A DNA stretch of 64,000 nucleotides, from positions 620,001 to 684,000 of the forward strand of contig CP036352.1 of assembly GCA_007753915.1 (NCBI GenBank). The letters are read 5' to 3'. Below, piece by piece: positions 36,712-46,212 of this stretch (the first letter of the stretch is position 1; the number at the start of each line of letters is the position of its first letter). Made by a program: the position numbers and the translations under genes. The stretch comes from Phycisphaerae bacterium RAS2. GTDB lineage: Bacteria > Planctomycetota > Phycisphaerae > UBA1845 > UTPLA1. Below the pieces are notes generated by a model, which was not told the origin of the DNA, did not search any database, and saw nothing but the letters and a program-made list of their open reading frames with translations.

Positions 36712-37200
36712 ATGACCCAGACGGCAACAGTTGAGAGCAACGGCGCGAAGACGGATGCGTTCACGGCGAACTTCAAGGCGGCTTCGGACTCCTTCCGCAA
36801 CGCGATGGAGACGAGCCTGCGGTTCGGCCAGGACGCGATGAAGTCGGTCAGCGACTGCTTCGGCAAGAACGAGACCGTCAACATGGACGAGACGCGGACG
36901 CGGGTCCAGGAGACGGCGGTCGAGTCGATCAACCTGATTCGCAAGAACGCGGAGCAGGCGACGGAGATGTTCGAGGCGAACTGCAAGGCCGGCATCGAGA
37001 TGCTGAAGAAGACCTTCAACACGTTCGACCCGAACGCCAAGAACAAGGACGCCTTCGCCCAGACGCGCGAGATGTGGAACGCGACGTTCAACACGATGAA
37101 GTCGAGCGTGGACTCGGCCGCGGCGTTCAACACGAAGATGATCGAGAACCTGACGGGTTTTGTGAATAACGCTTTCGCGGCGCCCAAGGCCGGCCGCTAA
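36712..37200 (+). CDS. Phasin (PHA granule protein)
   Basis: 162 residues, almost entirely helical and without cysteine-rich or enzymatic motifs. The pattern (FKAASDSFRNAMETSLRFGQDAMKSVSDCF, VESINLIRKNAEQATEMFEANCKAGIEMLKK, MKSSVDSAAAFNTKMIENLTGFVNNAF, quoted in parts) of amphipathic helices with regularly spaced hydrophobics is that of phasins. Assignment rests on this character plus position beside phaR and before the synthase genes. A perfect terminator hairpin follows, so it forms its own transcript. Confidence 0.75.
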   Translation: MTQTATVESNGAKTDAFTANFKAASDSFRNAMETSLRFGQDAMKSVSDCFGKNETVNMDETRTRVQETAVESINLIRKNAEQATEMFEANCKAGIEMLKKTFNTFDPNAKNKDAFAQTREMWNATFNTMKSSVDSAAAFNTKMIENLTGFVNNAFAAPKAGR

Positions 37201-37365
37201 GTTCGGGTTGATTCCCGGATTAATGCAGGCCCCTGGCCGTTCGCGAAGCACAAGCGTGATGAACCACCGGCATTATTTGCACCACCGCCGCGAAACTTTG
37301 ACGCGCACCATGATGAACGTCGCGGCGCACACGACCCCACTCCACCCATGCCGGTGCTAATCGAG

Positions 37366-37403
37366 AAGGCCACGGGCGCGAATCATCGCCCCGTGGCCTT
37401 TTT
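37366..37403 (+). terminator. Intrinsic terminator after the phasin gene
   Basis: Arms AAGGCCACGGG (37366-37376) and CCCGTGGCCTT (37390-37400) followed by TTT. It separates the phasin gene from the downstream synthase genes, which probably have their own promoter in the 37400-37459 gap. Confidence 0.8.
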
Positions 37404-37459
37404 CATGCTCCCGCGCGGTAAGATTGCGATTGCCGCCGCGCGATGGAAGGAAACAATCG

Positions 37460-37954
37460 ATGGCAAGCACAACCGATCAAGGGGCGAACGCTGATCCATT
37501 CACGCAGTTCTGGGGCGATTATTTCGCTCGCGTGGGGATCGGCGCGCCGCAAGCCCCGCCTTCACCCGGCACGGCCTCAGCCGACGCGGTGAAGCAGATG
37601 CAGCGCATGTTCCTCGACTCGCTCGCGAAGTATTGCGACGATTTCATGCGCTCCGAGCAGTTCCTCGCAATGATGAAGCAGTCGATGGATCAGTCGCTGG
37701 CGTTCAAACAGCAACTCGACCAGTTCCTGACGCGACTTCATCAGGGCAGCCAGTCGCCGAGCCTGTCGGACATCACCGACCTCGCCGGCACGCTTCGAAA
37801 CATCGAATCACGGATACTGAATCGTTTGTCGGACCTGGAGCATCGTGTCGCAGCGGTGGAAGACGGTCGTGGGAGCAAACCTGCGGCTGACCGATCGAAC
37901 CGAGATGCCGGCAAGGCCCGGCCTCGCAAAGCTCCGACCCGACGACGCAAGTAA
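37460..37954 (+). CDS. Short PhaE-like PHA synthase subunit (putative)
   Basis: 164 residues from ATG 37460 with GGAAGGA upstream. It is helical, beginning DPFTQFWGDYFARVG, with a middle part MQRMFLDSLAKYCDDFMRSEQFLAMMKQSMDQ and a likely coiled coil NIESRILNRLSDLEHRVAAVE, ending in a basic tail. Class III PHA synthases need a second subunit, PhaE, which is usually about twice this length; the C-terminal coiled-coil pattern and location 90 bases before phaC suggest this is a reduced PhaE-like partner. A phasin-like granule protein is the alternative. Confidence 0.6.
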   Translation: MASTTDQGANADPFTQFWGDYFARVGIGAPQAPPSPGTASADAVKQMQRMFLDSLAKYCDDFMRSEQFLAMMKQSMDQSLAFKQQLDQFLTRLHQGSQSPSLSDITDLAGTLRNIESRILNRLSDLEHRVAAVEDGRGSKPAADRSNRDAGKARPRKAPTRRRK

Positions 37955-38045
37955 GCGAACGGCCGCCGGCGACTCCCGCCTGGCGGCCTTCGCCGTTTCA
38001 TGAACCAGTAACCAGCGCGCGCCGGCGCGAGTAAAGAAAGAGACG

Positions 38046-39149
38046 ATGACGACGATTCCGACCAACCCGTTCCTGAACCTGTTTCCGCAGGCGGCTTCGT
38101 TTCAGCCGGACTTCGACGGCTTCTTCAAGCGCATGGCGGCGACGCCGCGCGTGATGGAGATTGCAAAGAACGTCAAAGTCGGCGCGACGCCGTACGACGT
38201 GACCTATCGCGAAGACAAGCTGACGGTGCGGCGCTATCGCTCGGAGGTCGAGCAGAAGCACGCCACGCCGCTGCTGCTGGTCTTCGCGCTGGTGAATCGG
38301 CCGTACATTCTCGATCTGCTCCCGCACAAGAGCGTGGTGCAACAGTTCCTCAAGGGCGGGTTCGATGTGTTCCTGATCGACTGGGGCGTTCCGACGATCT
38401 CCGACCGCCACCTGACGCTCGAGCACTACATCGAGCGCTACATGCACAACGTCGTGCAGCATGTGTGCGAAGAGACAGGGCAGGATCAGGCGTCGCTGCT
38501 GGGTTACTGCATGGGCGGCACGATGAGCGCCATTTACACGTCGCTGCATCAGGAGCTGGTGAAGAACTTCATCCTCATGGCGGCCCCGGTGGACTGGTCC
38601 AACCGCGAGAGCCTGCTGGCCGTGTGGACCGATCCGAAGTGGTTTGATATTGACAAAGTGATCGACACGTTCGGCAACGCCGTGCCCGACTGGCTGCAAG
38701 GCTCGTTCGGGATGCTCAAGCCGGTGTCGAATTACATCGAGAAGTATCTCGGCTTCTACGAGAAGATGACGGACGAAAAGTTCCTCGAGGAATTCTTCGC
38801 GATGGAGACGTGGGTGAACGACAACATCCCCGTTGCCGGCGAGACGTTCCGCCAGTTCGTGAAGGACTTCTTTCAGAACAACATGCTGGTGCAGGGGCAG
38901 TTCCGGCTGGGCAACAAGCCCGTGCGGCTGGAGAACATCACCTGCCCGGTGCTGAATCTGATGGCGTCGGGCGATCACCTCGTGCCGTGTGGTCAAAGCG
39001 CTCCGTTCAATGACCTGGTCGGCTCGCGAGATCGAAAGGCGATCACGTTCCCGGCTGGGCACATCGGCTTGTCGGTCGGGTCGAAGGCACAGAAGGAGCT
39101 GTGGCCGCAGGCGGTGGAGTGGTTGGCGCAGCGAAGCGAGAAGCTGTAG
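38046..39149 (+). CDS. phaC: Class III polyhydroxyalkanoate synthase subunit PhaC
   Basis: 367 residues, the length of class III enzymes (class I are near 590). Alpha/beta hydrolase with the lipase-box-like GYCMGG placing the nucleophile at Cys155, Asp310 in MASGDHLVP and His339 in PAGHIG, equivalent to the known triad spacing of the Allochromatium enzyme. FDVFLIDWG and RPYILDLLPHKSVV are further family features. It polymerises hydroxyacyl-CoA on granules. It is followed by an SDR reductase, consistent with a PHA operon. Confidence 0.93.
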   Translation: MTTIPTNPFLNLFPQAASFQPDFDGFFKRMAATPRVMEIAKNVKVGATPYDVTYREDKLTVRRYRSEVEQKHATPLLLVFALVNRPYILDLLPHKSVVQQFLKGGFDVFLIDWGVPTISDRHLTLEHYIERYMHNVVQHVCEETGQDQASLLGYCMGGTMSAIYTSLHQELVKNFILMAAPVDWSNRESLLAVWTDPKWFDIDKVIDTFGNAVPDWLQGSFGMLKPVSNYIEKYLGFYEKMTDEKFLEEFFAMETWVNDNIPVAGETFRQFVKDFFQNNMLVQGQFRLGNKPVRLENITCPVLNLMASGDHLVPCGQSAPFNDLVGSRDRKAITFPAGHIGLSVGSKAQKELWPQAVEWLAQRSEKL

Positions 39150-39245
39150 TGGGGCCGCGACGTGAGGATTCGTCGCGGGAGATCGTGGAAACAGGGAAGT
39201 CGAAGGTTCCCAGCGGGCTTTCGAAAAAACAAAATGGGGTGATTT

Positions 39246-40061
39246 ATGGAACTGACGGGCAAGACAGCCGTCGTCACGGGCGCGGCCAGCGGCATCGGTC
39301 GTGCGACGTGCGAGGCGATGATCAAGCAGGGGATCGCAGCGATCGGGGCGGTGGACCGCAGCCCGGCGATGCACGACACGGCGCAGAAGATCAACGCCGA
39401 CACGGGCCGTGAGGTGATGTTCCCGTTCGTCGGCGACGTGACGAGCGATGAATTTCGCCAGGGTGTTTTCGCGGAGATGCGGCGGCGGTTCGGGCCGGTT
39501 CAGGTCTGCGTGCCGGCGGCAGGGATCATCCGCGATCGGTTGTCGGTCAAGGTCAGCAGAGAGACCGGCCGGGCGGACATCTATCCTCGCAAGGACATCG
39601 AAGAGGTGTTCGCGGTGAATCTCATCGCGCCGATTTATTGGGCGCTGGAGGCGGTCGCGAGCGTGGCCGAGGATCGCGTGAAGCGCGGGCTGGGTCGGTG
39701 GGAGCCTGCCGAGCGCACGCAGGGGGCGATCGTGCTGATCGGATCGGTGTCTTCCGCCGGCAACCGCGGGCAGATTTCGTACGCGACGGCCAAAGCGGGG
39801 CTGGAAGGCGCGCAGGCGACGCTTGCGAAAGAGACAATTTTCTATGGCGTGCGATGCAGCATCATCCACCCCGGCTACACCGACACACCGATGGTGCGAG
39901 CGTTGGGCGAGGACCTGATCGACCAGGCGATCCTGCCGCAGACGCAGTTGCGACGACTGCTTCGGCCGGATGAAGTGGCCGACGCGATCGTGTTCATGCT
40001 GCGCAACAGCGCCGTGAGCGGGTCGCTTTGGGTGGACGCGGGCTGGCACCCGGCGGCGTAG
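39246..40061 (+). CDS. SDR-family reductase, probably acetoacetyl-CoA reductase-like
   Basis: 271 residues. NAD(P)-binding TGAASGIG at residues 11-18, NAG-equivalent PAAGIIRD, and the catalytic Ser/Tyr/Lys in GSVSSAGNRGQISYATAK. Two internal insertions make it slightly longer than FabG (about 245). Its position behind phaC suggests it makes (R)-3-hydroxyacyl-CoA for the synthase, like PhaB, but a general beta-ketoacyl reductase role cannot be excluded. A bidirectional terminator follows. Confidence 0.8.
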   Translation: MELTGKTAVVTGAASGIGRATCEAMIKQGIAAIGAVDRSPAMHDTAQKINADTGREVMFPFVGDVTSDEFRQGVFAEMRRRFGPVQVCVPAAGIIRDRLSVKVSRETGRADIYPRKDIEEVFAVNLIAPIYWALEAVASVAEDRVKRGLGRWEPAERTQGAIVLIGSVSSAGNRGQISYATAKAGLEGAQATLAKETIFYGVRCSIIHPGYTDTPMVRALGEDLIDQAILPQTQLRRLLRPDEVADAIVFMLRNSAVSGSLWVDAGWHPAA

Positions 40062-40144
40062 ATCGCCGAGTTCGCTGCGAAACCCAGCGTGTTTCTCGTT
40101 GCATCGCGACGCGTCGTTTCAGCAAAAAACTCAGCTTCAAATGA

Positions 40145-40174
40145 AAAAGCCCCAGGCAAATACCTGGGGCTTTT
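40145..40174. terminator. Bidirectional intrinsic terminator
   Basis: Perfect 12-bp arms AAAAGCCCCAGG (40145-40156) and CCTGGGGCTTTT (40163-40174) around a 6-base loop, between the convergent SDR gene and the PEP-CTERM gene; it can end transcription from both sides. Confidence 0.9.
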
Positions 40175-40237
40175 GGACTCATTCAGCAAAATACGCTTGG
40201 CGATCCGGTGCGCAGGATGATTGTCTGCGCTCGGTAT

Positions 40238-41125
40238 TCAGGCCCGTCGTGCCCGGCGGCGGATCATCAGCCCGGAGGCGGCGATCAGCAGCAGGGCTGA
40301 GCTCGGCTCGGGCGCGAAACAATTGGTGTTGTTTGCAAAACTGTACTTCGGCGTGACCTGGCCGTCCGGCGATGTACCGTCGTAGTACGAATTGAACGTG
40401 TTGAGCAGATCATTGGTGGCGATGCCCCACAGACTTGGCTCGGAGCGGGTGATGGCGTTGTTCGGGTTCACCTGCACACCGAAACCCCAGAGAAACGAAC
40501 CGACGACACGTGCCTCGCGGAAGCCGTTCTGACCGGCCGTGTTAGCCGTGCAGACGAGGGCGAGCTCGGCTTGCCAGGTTTGAGCGCCCCACGCGTAGGG
40601 CCGAGCGGGGAAATCGGTGAAGCCGATCGTCGGCGCCGGATTGGGATTCACGCCGGGAAGCAGGTCTTCGTACGGATAGAACGGAGATGTGGCGTCGGCA
40701 TCCGGGAAGGGGCCATTCTGGTTTTGTCCGCCGAAGCCCCAGTCGTTGTCGCCGTTGGTGGTCGTGTCGCGGCCGACAATCTGGATCCAGTGCAGGGTGA
40801 AGTCGGGCTTGACGGTGATGCCGTTGGCCATGAAGAAGCCGCCGGTGAGCGCGCCGCCGCCGCCGGCTGAGGGGTTGCCGGCGCCGTTCCAAGTGTTGTA
40901 GTCGAACTTGATCGTGCCGGCATTGAGGCTCTTCACGTTGTCGGTGACATCTCGGTCGAACTGCGTGAAGGCGGTTCCGTATGACTGCACGGTGACACCG
41001 TTCGGCAGATCGTAGGGCGTGTTCGCGGGGAAGTACCGGTTCTGGGCATGGGCCGTCGCGGTGATGCAGAGCACCAGCAGACTGAAGAGCCCAAGTGAAA
41101 TTCGCTGTGAGGTTCGCAGATTCAT
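40238..41125 (-). CDS. PEP-CTERM-like secreted protein
   Basis: 295 residues from ATG 41125 with AAAGGAG upstream. Signal peptide (LGLFSLLVLCITATAHA) and C-terminal sorting tail APEPSSALLLIAASGLMIRRRARRA. The mature part is rich in Asn, Gly and Pro with aromatic residues (FTLHWIQIVG, GFGVQVNPNNAI) and no recognised catalytic motif; it may be an extracellular adhesion or matrix protein. Confidence 0.8.
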   Translation of the reverse strand: MNLRTSQRISLGLFSLLVLCITATAHAQNRYFPANTPYDLPNGVTVQSYGTAFTQFDRDVTDNVKSLNAGTIKFDYNTWNGAGNPSAGGGGALTGGFFMANGITVKPDFTLHWIQIVGRDTTTNGDNDWGFGGQNQNGPFPDADATSPFYPYEDLLPGVNPNPAPTIGFTDFPARPYAWGAQTWQAELALVCTANTAGQNGFREARVVGSFLWGFGVQVNPNNAITRSEPSLWGIATNDLLNTFNSYYDGTSPDGQVTPKYSFANNTNCFAPEPSSALLLIAASGLMIRRRARRA

Positions 41126-41243
41126 CACGATGGTTTCTCCTTTGGATTGCAGATGCCCGACCGAGGAATCCCGAATCGGACCATGCAAGAATTCACAAGA
41201 AGGGTCGCGGACGCTCATAAATCCGCAATCGGATTCGAGAGCC

Positions 41244-41272
41244 AGTGTATCGTTTTACCTGCACCAAATCAA
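41244..41272 (-). promoter_or_regulatory. Sigma-70-type promoter for the PEP-CTERM gene
   Basis: On the minus strand TTGATT (41267-41272), 17 bases, TACACT (41244-41249), then a leader of about 115 bases to the ATG at 41125. The -35 is identical to that of the HAF-repeat promoter at 15.98 kb. Confidence 0.5.
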
Positions 41273-41416
41273 GGATTCGGAGCAATGTGCGCGGCGAGCG
41301 ACCCAGGGATTTTGATCTGTTCGTAAGCGCAACGGGCGGAAGAACTTCCAGCGGTCGCCCCGCGCGAGACCTAATGATGTGACCTGTGAAGATTTCGTTA
41401 GAGTCGAGCGCGTGGG

Positions 41417-42667
41417 TTACTTTTTCATCTTCTCCATCAGAATCCGCGCCGTTTCAGGCCGCATGATGCGGGCATCGGGCAGCGTGCCGGCCTGGAGCTG
41501 CTCCCGGATCTCGCGCCCGCTGATGCTGACGGGCTTCTCATCGGCATGATTCTCGACGAGATCGACTCGGCCGATGCTCTCGTAGAACGCCGCAAAGCCG
41601 ACTTTAAGCGGCTTGATCGCGAGATGCCCGCCGAGCGAATCGAAGATCCGCTGCGCTGCGAGGCCGTCCCAGATGTCCTTGCCGTCGTCGTAGGGGGCGT
41701 CGGCGTGCTTGCGTCCGATGATGATGTCGGTGAAGCCGTAATTCTGGCGATAAATGGCGTGCATGACGGCTTCCTTCGGCCCGCCGTAGAACATCTTGAT
41801 GTCGAGGCCGAGCAGAATGACGCGGTCGTGCAGTGTGTAGCTCTTTGTCTTCCACAGCGCGGCGTCGCTGTCGCCCTGGCCGAGGGCGTTCTGATCGATC
41901 AGCGCGCGATACGTTCGCATTCGCGTGGCGGCGTCGACGTCGTCGCCCTTGGTCTCGCCGATGAGGGGGTTTAGCACAGCGCCGGCCGTGTCGCATGTAC
42001 GCACAAGTGTTTCCAGTCCGTAAACGAGTGCGTATTCGTGCGCGCGGTGAAGCGGGTTGCGGGTTTGAAACGCGACGACGCGCGTCCAGCCCTTCTCGGC
42101 AAACAACTTCCGCGTTTCAGTGGGACGCAGCACGAACTGCCCGTAGTCGGGGTGCTTCGGCTGGGGCAGGACTTCGATCTCGCCGCCGAGCAGCATCGAG
42201 CGGTTGTCGCCCATCACCATTCGCCCGCCGGGGTGGTCGGTGCGCTCGGTCTGGTAGACGGCCTTGAGGTAGCGGGGCTTGTCGTAGGAAAAGATATCGC
42301 CAATTGTCAGGATCGCGACGGCCGCGCCCCGCGAATTCACTAATTGCACCTTCTGGCCCGCTTTGAGCGATGCCGCGGTGTCGCTGTCGACCGGCAGCGA
42401 GATGGGAATCGTCCAGGCGTATTTCTTGCCGCCGTGCTCGATCGCGCCTTCATCGAGGCAGCGCTGCCACGCGTCGTGATTCATCGGCCCGGTCAGCGGG
42501 GAGAGCGCGCCGTCGCCGAAGCGGTAAACGCTGGACAGGTCGGCGTCATCCACGGGCACGGCCTTGAGCGTCGCGGCTTCGCGCTCGAAGTCCTTGAGGC
42601 GGTTCGCGGGGACGGTGCGATCTACGGGAGCGGCGAGGCCGCCATGAACGGGAACGAGGTCGGGCAT
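41417..42667 (-). CDS. sat: ATP sulfurylase (sulfate adenylyltransferase)
   Basis: 416 residues from ATG 42667; the frame continues upstream to 42778 but without a better start. It has the N-terminal PUA-like domain and the catalytic domain with [36 protein letters not shown] and [11 protein letters not shown], the ATP-sulfurylase signatures. It makes adenosine phosphosulfate from ATP and sulfate (or the reverse in sulfur oxidation). No cys or aprAB gene is adjacent, so its direction in the cell is open. Confidence 0.95.
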   Translation of the reverse strand: MPDLVPVHGGLAAPVDRTVPANRLKDFEREAATLKAVPVDDADLSSVYRFGDGALSPLTGPMNHDAWQRCLDEGAIEHGGKKYAWTIPISLPVDSDTAASLKAGQKVQLVNSRGAAVAILTIGDIFSYDKPRYLKAVYQTERTDHPGGRMVMGDNRSMLLGGEIEVLPQPKHPDYGQFVLRPTETRKLFAEKGWTRVVAFQTRNPLHRAHEYALVYGLETLVRTCDTAGAVLNPLIGETKGDDVDAATRMRTYRALIDQNALGQGDSDAALWKTKSYTLHDRVILLGLDIKMFYGGPKEAVMHAIYRQNYGFTDIIIGRKHADAPYDDGKDIWDGLAAQRIFDSLGGHLAIKPLKVGFAAFYESIGRVDLVENHADEKPVSISGREIREQLQAGTLPDARIMRPETARILMEKMKK

Positions 42668-42832
42668 GGGGTGTCTCTCTGGGGGTTCGTAAACGCGGGA
42701 TGATACCCTCGGTGCGACGTTGCGCCAAAAGGCATGATCTGCGTGCTTGCTTGACCCGGCCCGGTTGGTCGATAACATCTATGGATCGTTCTCGCCCGTT
42801 TCGTGATCGGCCGCGCCGCCGTTGACGCTCAC

Positions 42833-43963
42833 ATGACCACCGCCAGCATCCATTCGCCTTATTCCGGAAGGTCCGATGCCGACGCGGCGAGTGCATCGCC
42901 CGTTTCGCTTTGGCAGATTCGCACGGTGCGCTACTGGTTGCGTGCGATTGCCTGGACGCTCGGCGGAATCGGCGTGTGCCTTGTTTTTTATGCGGTCGAC
43001 AAGTGGTGGATTCCGTTCGACGGTGAGACCCGGCCGACGGACTTTCGCATGTTCAAGAATCCGACGACGGTGCCGATGCGCATCATGGGCATCCCACATT
43101 TCTTGATCGCCATTTTGTTCCTTGCATCGTCGCGGCGGATGAATCAGTGGAGGAATCGGCTGGCGTTCCTCGGGCTGTGCGGCGTGTCGGTCGTGCTGTG
43201 CCTGCTGTGGCGGCGCGTCGGTGGGAATCAAAACGCCTTCGCGGTATTCCTGTTCTACTTTTACTTCCTGTTTCACGGGTTCCGTGACGATGCATTCTTC
43301 TATAAGACGTATGGCGATATGCCGCCGGAGGCCGTCGCCTCGCACGGGCGCGTGATGGGCGTGTTGCAGGTCTTGCTGCTGGGCCTGCTGGCGTCGCTCT
43401 TCTGGCCCGCGGCGACGCAGATTTCGCAGAAGCGTTATGAGATCATCGATCCGATCCTCGCCAATTTCTTCCCGGCTGACTGGCCGTTTGTGATGCGATT
43501 GATGTCGATGTTTCTGCCGATGGCCGCGGTGGCGTTGTTCGTGCTGCATCGCATGGCGCGCAGCGTACCCGGCGGCTGGGCGGGGTTCTGGCGCGTGCAT
43601 CGGCCGATTCTCGCGGTGTATCTCTTCTCGCTCGGCGTCGTGGTTCTGGCGCTCCTGGGCGGTTCCGGCGCGTTCGATATCTGGGTGTTGACGCATTTCG
43701 TCGCGTGGTATTTCTTCGCGTTGTTTCTGATTGATCGGCACCCGCCCAAGTCGCCGCCGCAGGGCGTCTGGGCCTGGATGCGCACGACGCGGCCGGGCTT
43801 CATGACGCTGCATCTGGGCATGGCGGCGGTGGTCGCGGTGTTGATGGCGATTTCGGTCTACGGCTTCGGGAAGAGCGCGACGGCGCTGGATGTGGTGGTT
43901 GGCAAGGACAGCTTCTTCTATTGGACGATTGTGCACGTCACGTTGAGCTTCGTGCCGCGCTAG
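42833..43963 (+). CDS. Polytopic membrane protein, unknown function
   Basis: 376 residues from ATG 42833 (GTG at 42803 is possible). About eight to nine hydrophobic segments can be seen, starting at YWLRAIAWTLGGIGVCLVFYAV. Conserved-looking polar residues occur inside or next to helices (FLFHGFRDDAFFYKTYGDMPPE, VLTHFVAWYFFALFLIDRH, TIVHVTLSF), which could bind a metal or haem, but I do not recognise the family. It is divergent from sat and precedes aroB. Confidence 0.7.
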   Translation: MTTASIHSPYSGRSDADAASASPVSLWQIRTVRYWLRAIAWTLGGIGVCLVFYAVDKWWIPFDGETRPTDFRMFKNPTTVPMRIMGIPHFLIAILFLASSRRMNQWRNRLAFLGLCGVSVVLCLLWRRVGGNQNAFAVFLFYFYFLFHGFRDDAFFYKTYGDMPPEAVASHGRVMGVLQVLLLGLLASLFWPAATQISQKRYEIIDPILANFFPADWPFVMRLMSMFLPMAAVALFVLHRMARSVPGGWAGFWRVHRPILAVYLFSLGVVVLALLGGSGAFDIWVLTHFVAWYFFALFLIDRHPPKSPPQGVWAWMRTTRPGFMTLHLGMAAVVAVLMAISVYGFGKSATALDVVVGKDSFFYWTIVHVTLSFVPR

Positions 43964-44024
43964 TGCGGGTCGAAGGACGAATCCCAGCCCCGAGCGCGAG
44001 CGAGCGGGCACCCGGTGCGCCCGA

Positions 44025-45140
44025 ATGACATCAAACTCTCACAGCTCGGTGACCGTTGAACTCGGCGAGCGTTCGTATTCCATCCACATCGGCGCGGGCT
44101 TGCTCGATGGTCTGGGCGCGTCTGTGCGATCGTGTTGCCCCGGTGCGCGGCAAGTAGCCGTCGTCACCGATTCAAACGTCGGCCCGCTCTACGCCGATCG
44201 CGCGTTGACCTCGCTTGCTGCCGAAGGGTTCGCGGCGACGTGGATGACGATTCCCGCGGGCGAGTCGTCCAAATCGCTCGCGATCGCATCCGAGCTTTAC
44301 GACGCGCTCGCCGAGGGGCGACACGCGCGCGATGAGCCGATCATCGCATTGGGTGGTGGCGTCGTGGGAGACGTGGCGGGCTTCGTCGCGGCGACCTGGC
44401 TGCGCGGCGTGCCGCTGATCCAGTGCCCGACGACCACGGAAGCGTGCTTCGATGCGTCCGTCGGGGGCAAGACGGCTGTCAATCATGCGGCTGGAAAGAA
44501 TCTGATCGGCGCGTTTCACCAGCCGGCCCTGGTTTGCATCGATACGGCTTGCCTGGCCACGTTGAGCGATCGCGACTATCGCGCGGGGCTGGCCGAGTCG
44601 GTCAAGCACGCGATCATCGCCGACGAGGCGTTTCTGACCTGGCACGAGCAGCACGCCGCCGCGATTTGTTCGCGCGACGATGCCGCGCTGGTGCAACTCG
44701 TACGCCGCAACTGCGAGATCAAAACCGCCGTCGTCGCTGCTGACGAGCGCGAGGCATCCGCGAACGGCGTCGGGCGGGCGGCCTTGAACTTCGGCCACAC
44801 GATCGGCCATGCGCTGGAGGCGGAATCGGCATACGGGCTTCGGCACGGTGAGGCCGTGGCGCTGGGAATGACGGCGGCGCTGGAGTTGGCGGTGCGACTC
44901 ATGCGATTCCCGGCCGCGCTGCGCGATCGCGTGGAGGCGCTCATCACGGCGCTGGGACTACCGACTCGACTGGATCGGCCGCTCGACCTTGGCGTAACGC
45001 TCGCACGGCTCGCGTCGGACAAGAAATCCGCTGGCGGTCGTGTGCGATTCGTATTGCCTTGCGCGATCGGCTCGATTGAATGGGCCGAGCCATCCGAAGC
45101 GGACGTTCGCGCGGGCCTGGCACGACTGATGGTTCGCTGA
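44025..45140 (+). CDS. aroB: 3-dehydroquinate synthase
   Basis: 371 residues. Signatures: GGGVVGDVAGFVAATWLRG, the segment DASVGGKTAVNHAAGKNLIGAFHQP, LAESVKHAI and NFGHTIGHALE, giving the zinc ligands and NAD site. The usual 'PTTLLAQVD' reads PTTTEACFD here, an odd local change just before the conserved DxSVGGKT. It closes the ring in the shikimate pathway. Its partner aroF is 36 kb away, so the pathway is dispersed. No gene lies in the following gap (45141-45491). Confidence 0.95.
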   Translation: MTSNSHSSVTVELGERSYSIHIGAGLLDGLGASVRSCCPGARQVAVVTDSNVGPLYADRALTSLAAEGFAATWMTIPAGESSKSLAIASELYDALAEGRHARDEPIIALGGGVVGDVAGFVAATWLRGVPLIQCPTTTEACFDASVGGKTAVNHAAGKNLIGAFHQPALVCIDTACLATLSDRDYRAGLAESVKHAIIADEAFLTWHEQHAAAICSRDDAALVQLVRRNCEIKTAVVAADEREASANGVGRAALNFGHTIGHALEAESAYGLRHGEAVALGMTAALELAVRLMRFPAALRDRVEALITALGLPTRLDRPLDLGVTLARLASDKKSAGGRVRFVLPCAIGSIEWAEPSEADVRAGLARLMVR

Positions 45141-45491
45141 CCCGCTGTTTGCAATCAACACACCCTGCGGCATTCGGCTTCGAGCCGCTTCCCACGGCCG
45201 GTAATCATTTAATTCACCGAGCGGACTGACGTTTGCCGCGCGCTGTCATCGGCAGCGCTGCCCCAGTTTCGCGCCGCCGCACACGCGGTGCGACCCTTCC
45301 AATCGTCACGGCTTAAGGTCCGGCGGATTATTGAATCGCTGCTCGGCGGCTTATCGCGCGTGCAGGATGGTTTCACCGGATTTTTCGCTCAAGGCCCGGG
45401 GCGTGCTGAATCCGATGGGCGGTGCGACGCCGCAATCGAGTCGTGGAGACGACTTCGCGGAGTCGGTGAAGTTGAAAGGAGCCGGGAAGCC

Positions 45492-46127
45492 ATGAAGATT
45501 CGCATCGCAGTCGCCGCGTTCGCTTTGATTGCCAGCGCCGCCATCGCGCAGGCCTCGCCCGTGACATTCAACGGCATGGGTCTGAATCAGTCCGTCACCT
45601 ACAAGTATGCCGGCGAAGAAGACACAAGCCGGGCCGGTCAGATTCTGATCAACTTTCAGAGCCAGAATCTCAAGGCCTATTGCGTCGACCTGGAGCATTC
45701 GGTGAAGTCGTCGTGGGATGCCTCCAAGGCGTCGCTCGATTTCATTAACGGAGGCCGGGCTGCGGCGTTCCTGTATGACACGTATGCGGCGACCGTGGAC
45801 ACGAACCTGAAGGCGGCCGCGCTGCAGGCAGCCATCTGGGAAGTTGTGACGGATTTCGGCGGGTCGCTCAACCTGCTGGCCGGCAATTTCAGGGTGCTGG
45901 ATTCGGAGAGCGTGCGCAACCTGGCGACCACCTATCTCGGCTCGCTGCCGGGTGACGTGGGCAACTATCAATCGTCGTCGTACATCGTCAAGAGCGGCTG
46001 GGATCCGCGCAGCCAGCATCTGATCGTGCCGGAGCCGGCCACGCTGGGTGTCGTGATGGTGGCAATGGTCATGATGGCCGCCGACCGCCGCCGCCGCCGT
46101 GCGGCCGGGGCGCGCATGGAGCGTTGA
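45492..46127 (+). CDS. PEP-CTERM-like protein with thioester-domain signature
   Basis: 211 residues from ATG 45492 (AAAGGAG upstream). Signal peptide to about IAQAS. The mature part has AYCVDLEHS near residue 60 and, about 50 residues later, AALQAAIWEV. This 'YC-x-D ... Q-x-AIW' pair is the signature of Cys-Gln thioester domains found on surface adhesins. The tail IVPEPATLGVVMVAMVMMAADRRRRR is a sorting signal with a basic end. It may attach covalently to outside surfaces, by analogy with the Gram-positive adhesins. A hairpin terminator follows. Confidence 0.75.
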   Translation: MKIRIAVAAFALIASAAIAQASPVTFNGMGLNQSVTYKYAGEEDTSRAGQILINFQSQNLKAYCVDLEHSVKSSWDASKASLDFINGGRAAAFLYDTYAATVDTNLKAAALQAAIWEVVTDFGGSLNLLAGNFRVLDSESVRNLATTYLGSLPGDVGNYQSSSYIVKSGWDPRSQHLIVPEPATLGVVMVAMVMMAADRRRRRAAGARMER

Positions 46128-46212
46128 GCGATTGCGTGAAGAATCGAAACCCGTTCGACCCACAGCCTCGCCGCTGACGGGCGTAGAACAAAGCTAATCC
46201 CATCCATGCACC

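Noticed and set aside
37998-40049. Minus-strand open frame of 683 codons
   Set aside because: Antisense to phaC and the SDR gene, both with intact catalytic motifs; it is a GC-rich shadow frame.
45141-45491. Riboswitch upstream of the thioester-domain gene
   Set aside because: Looked for cyclic-di-GMP and other common aptamer cores; only unrelated GC-rich short inverted repeats were found.
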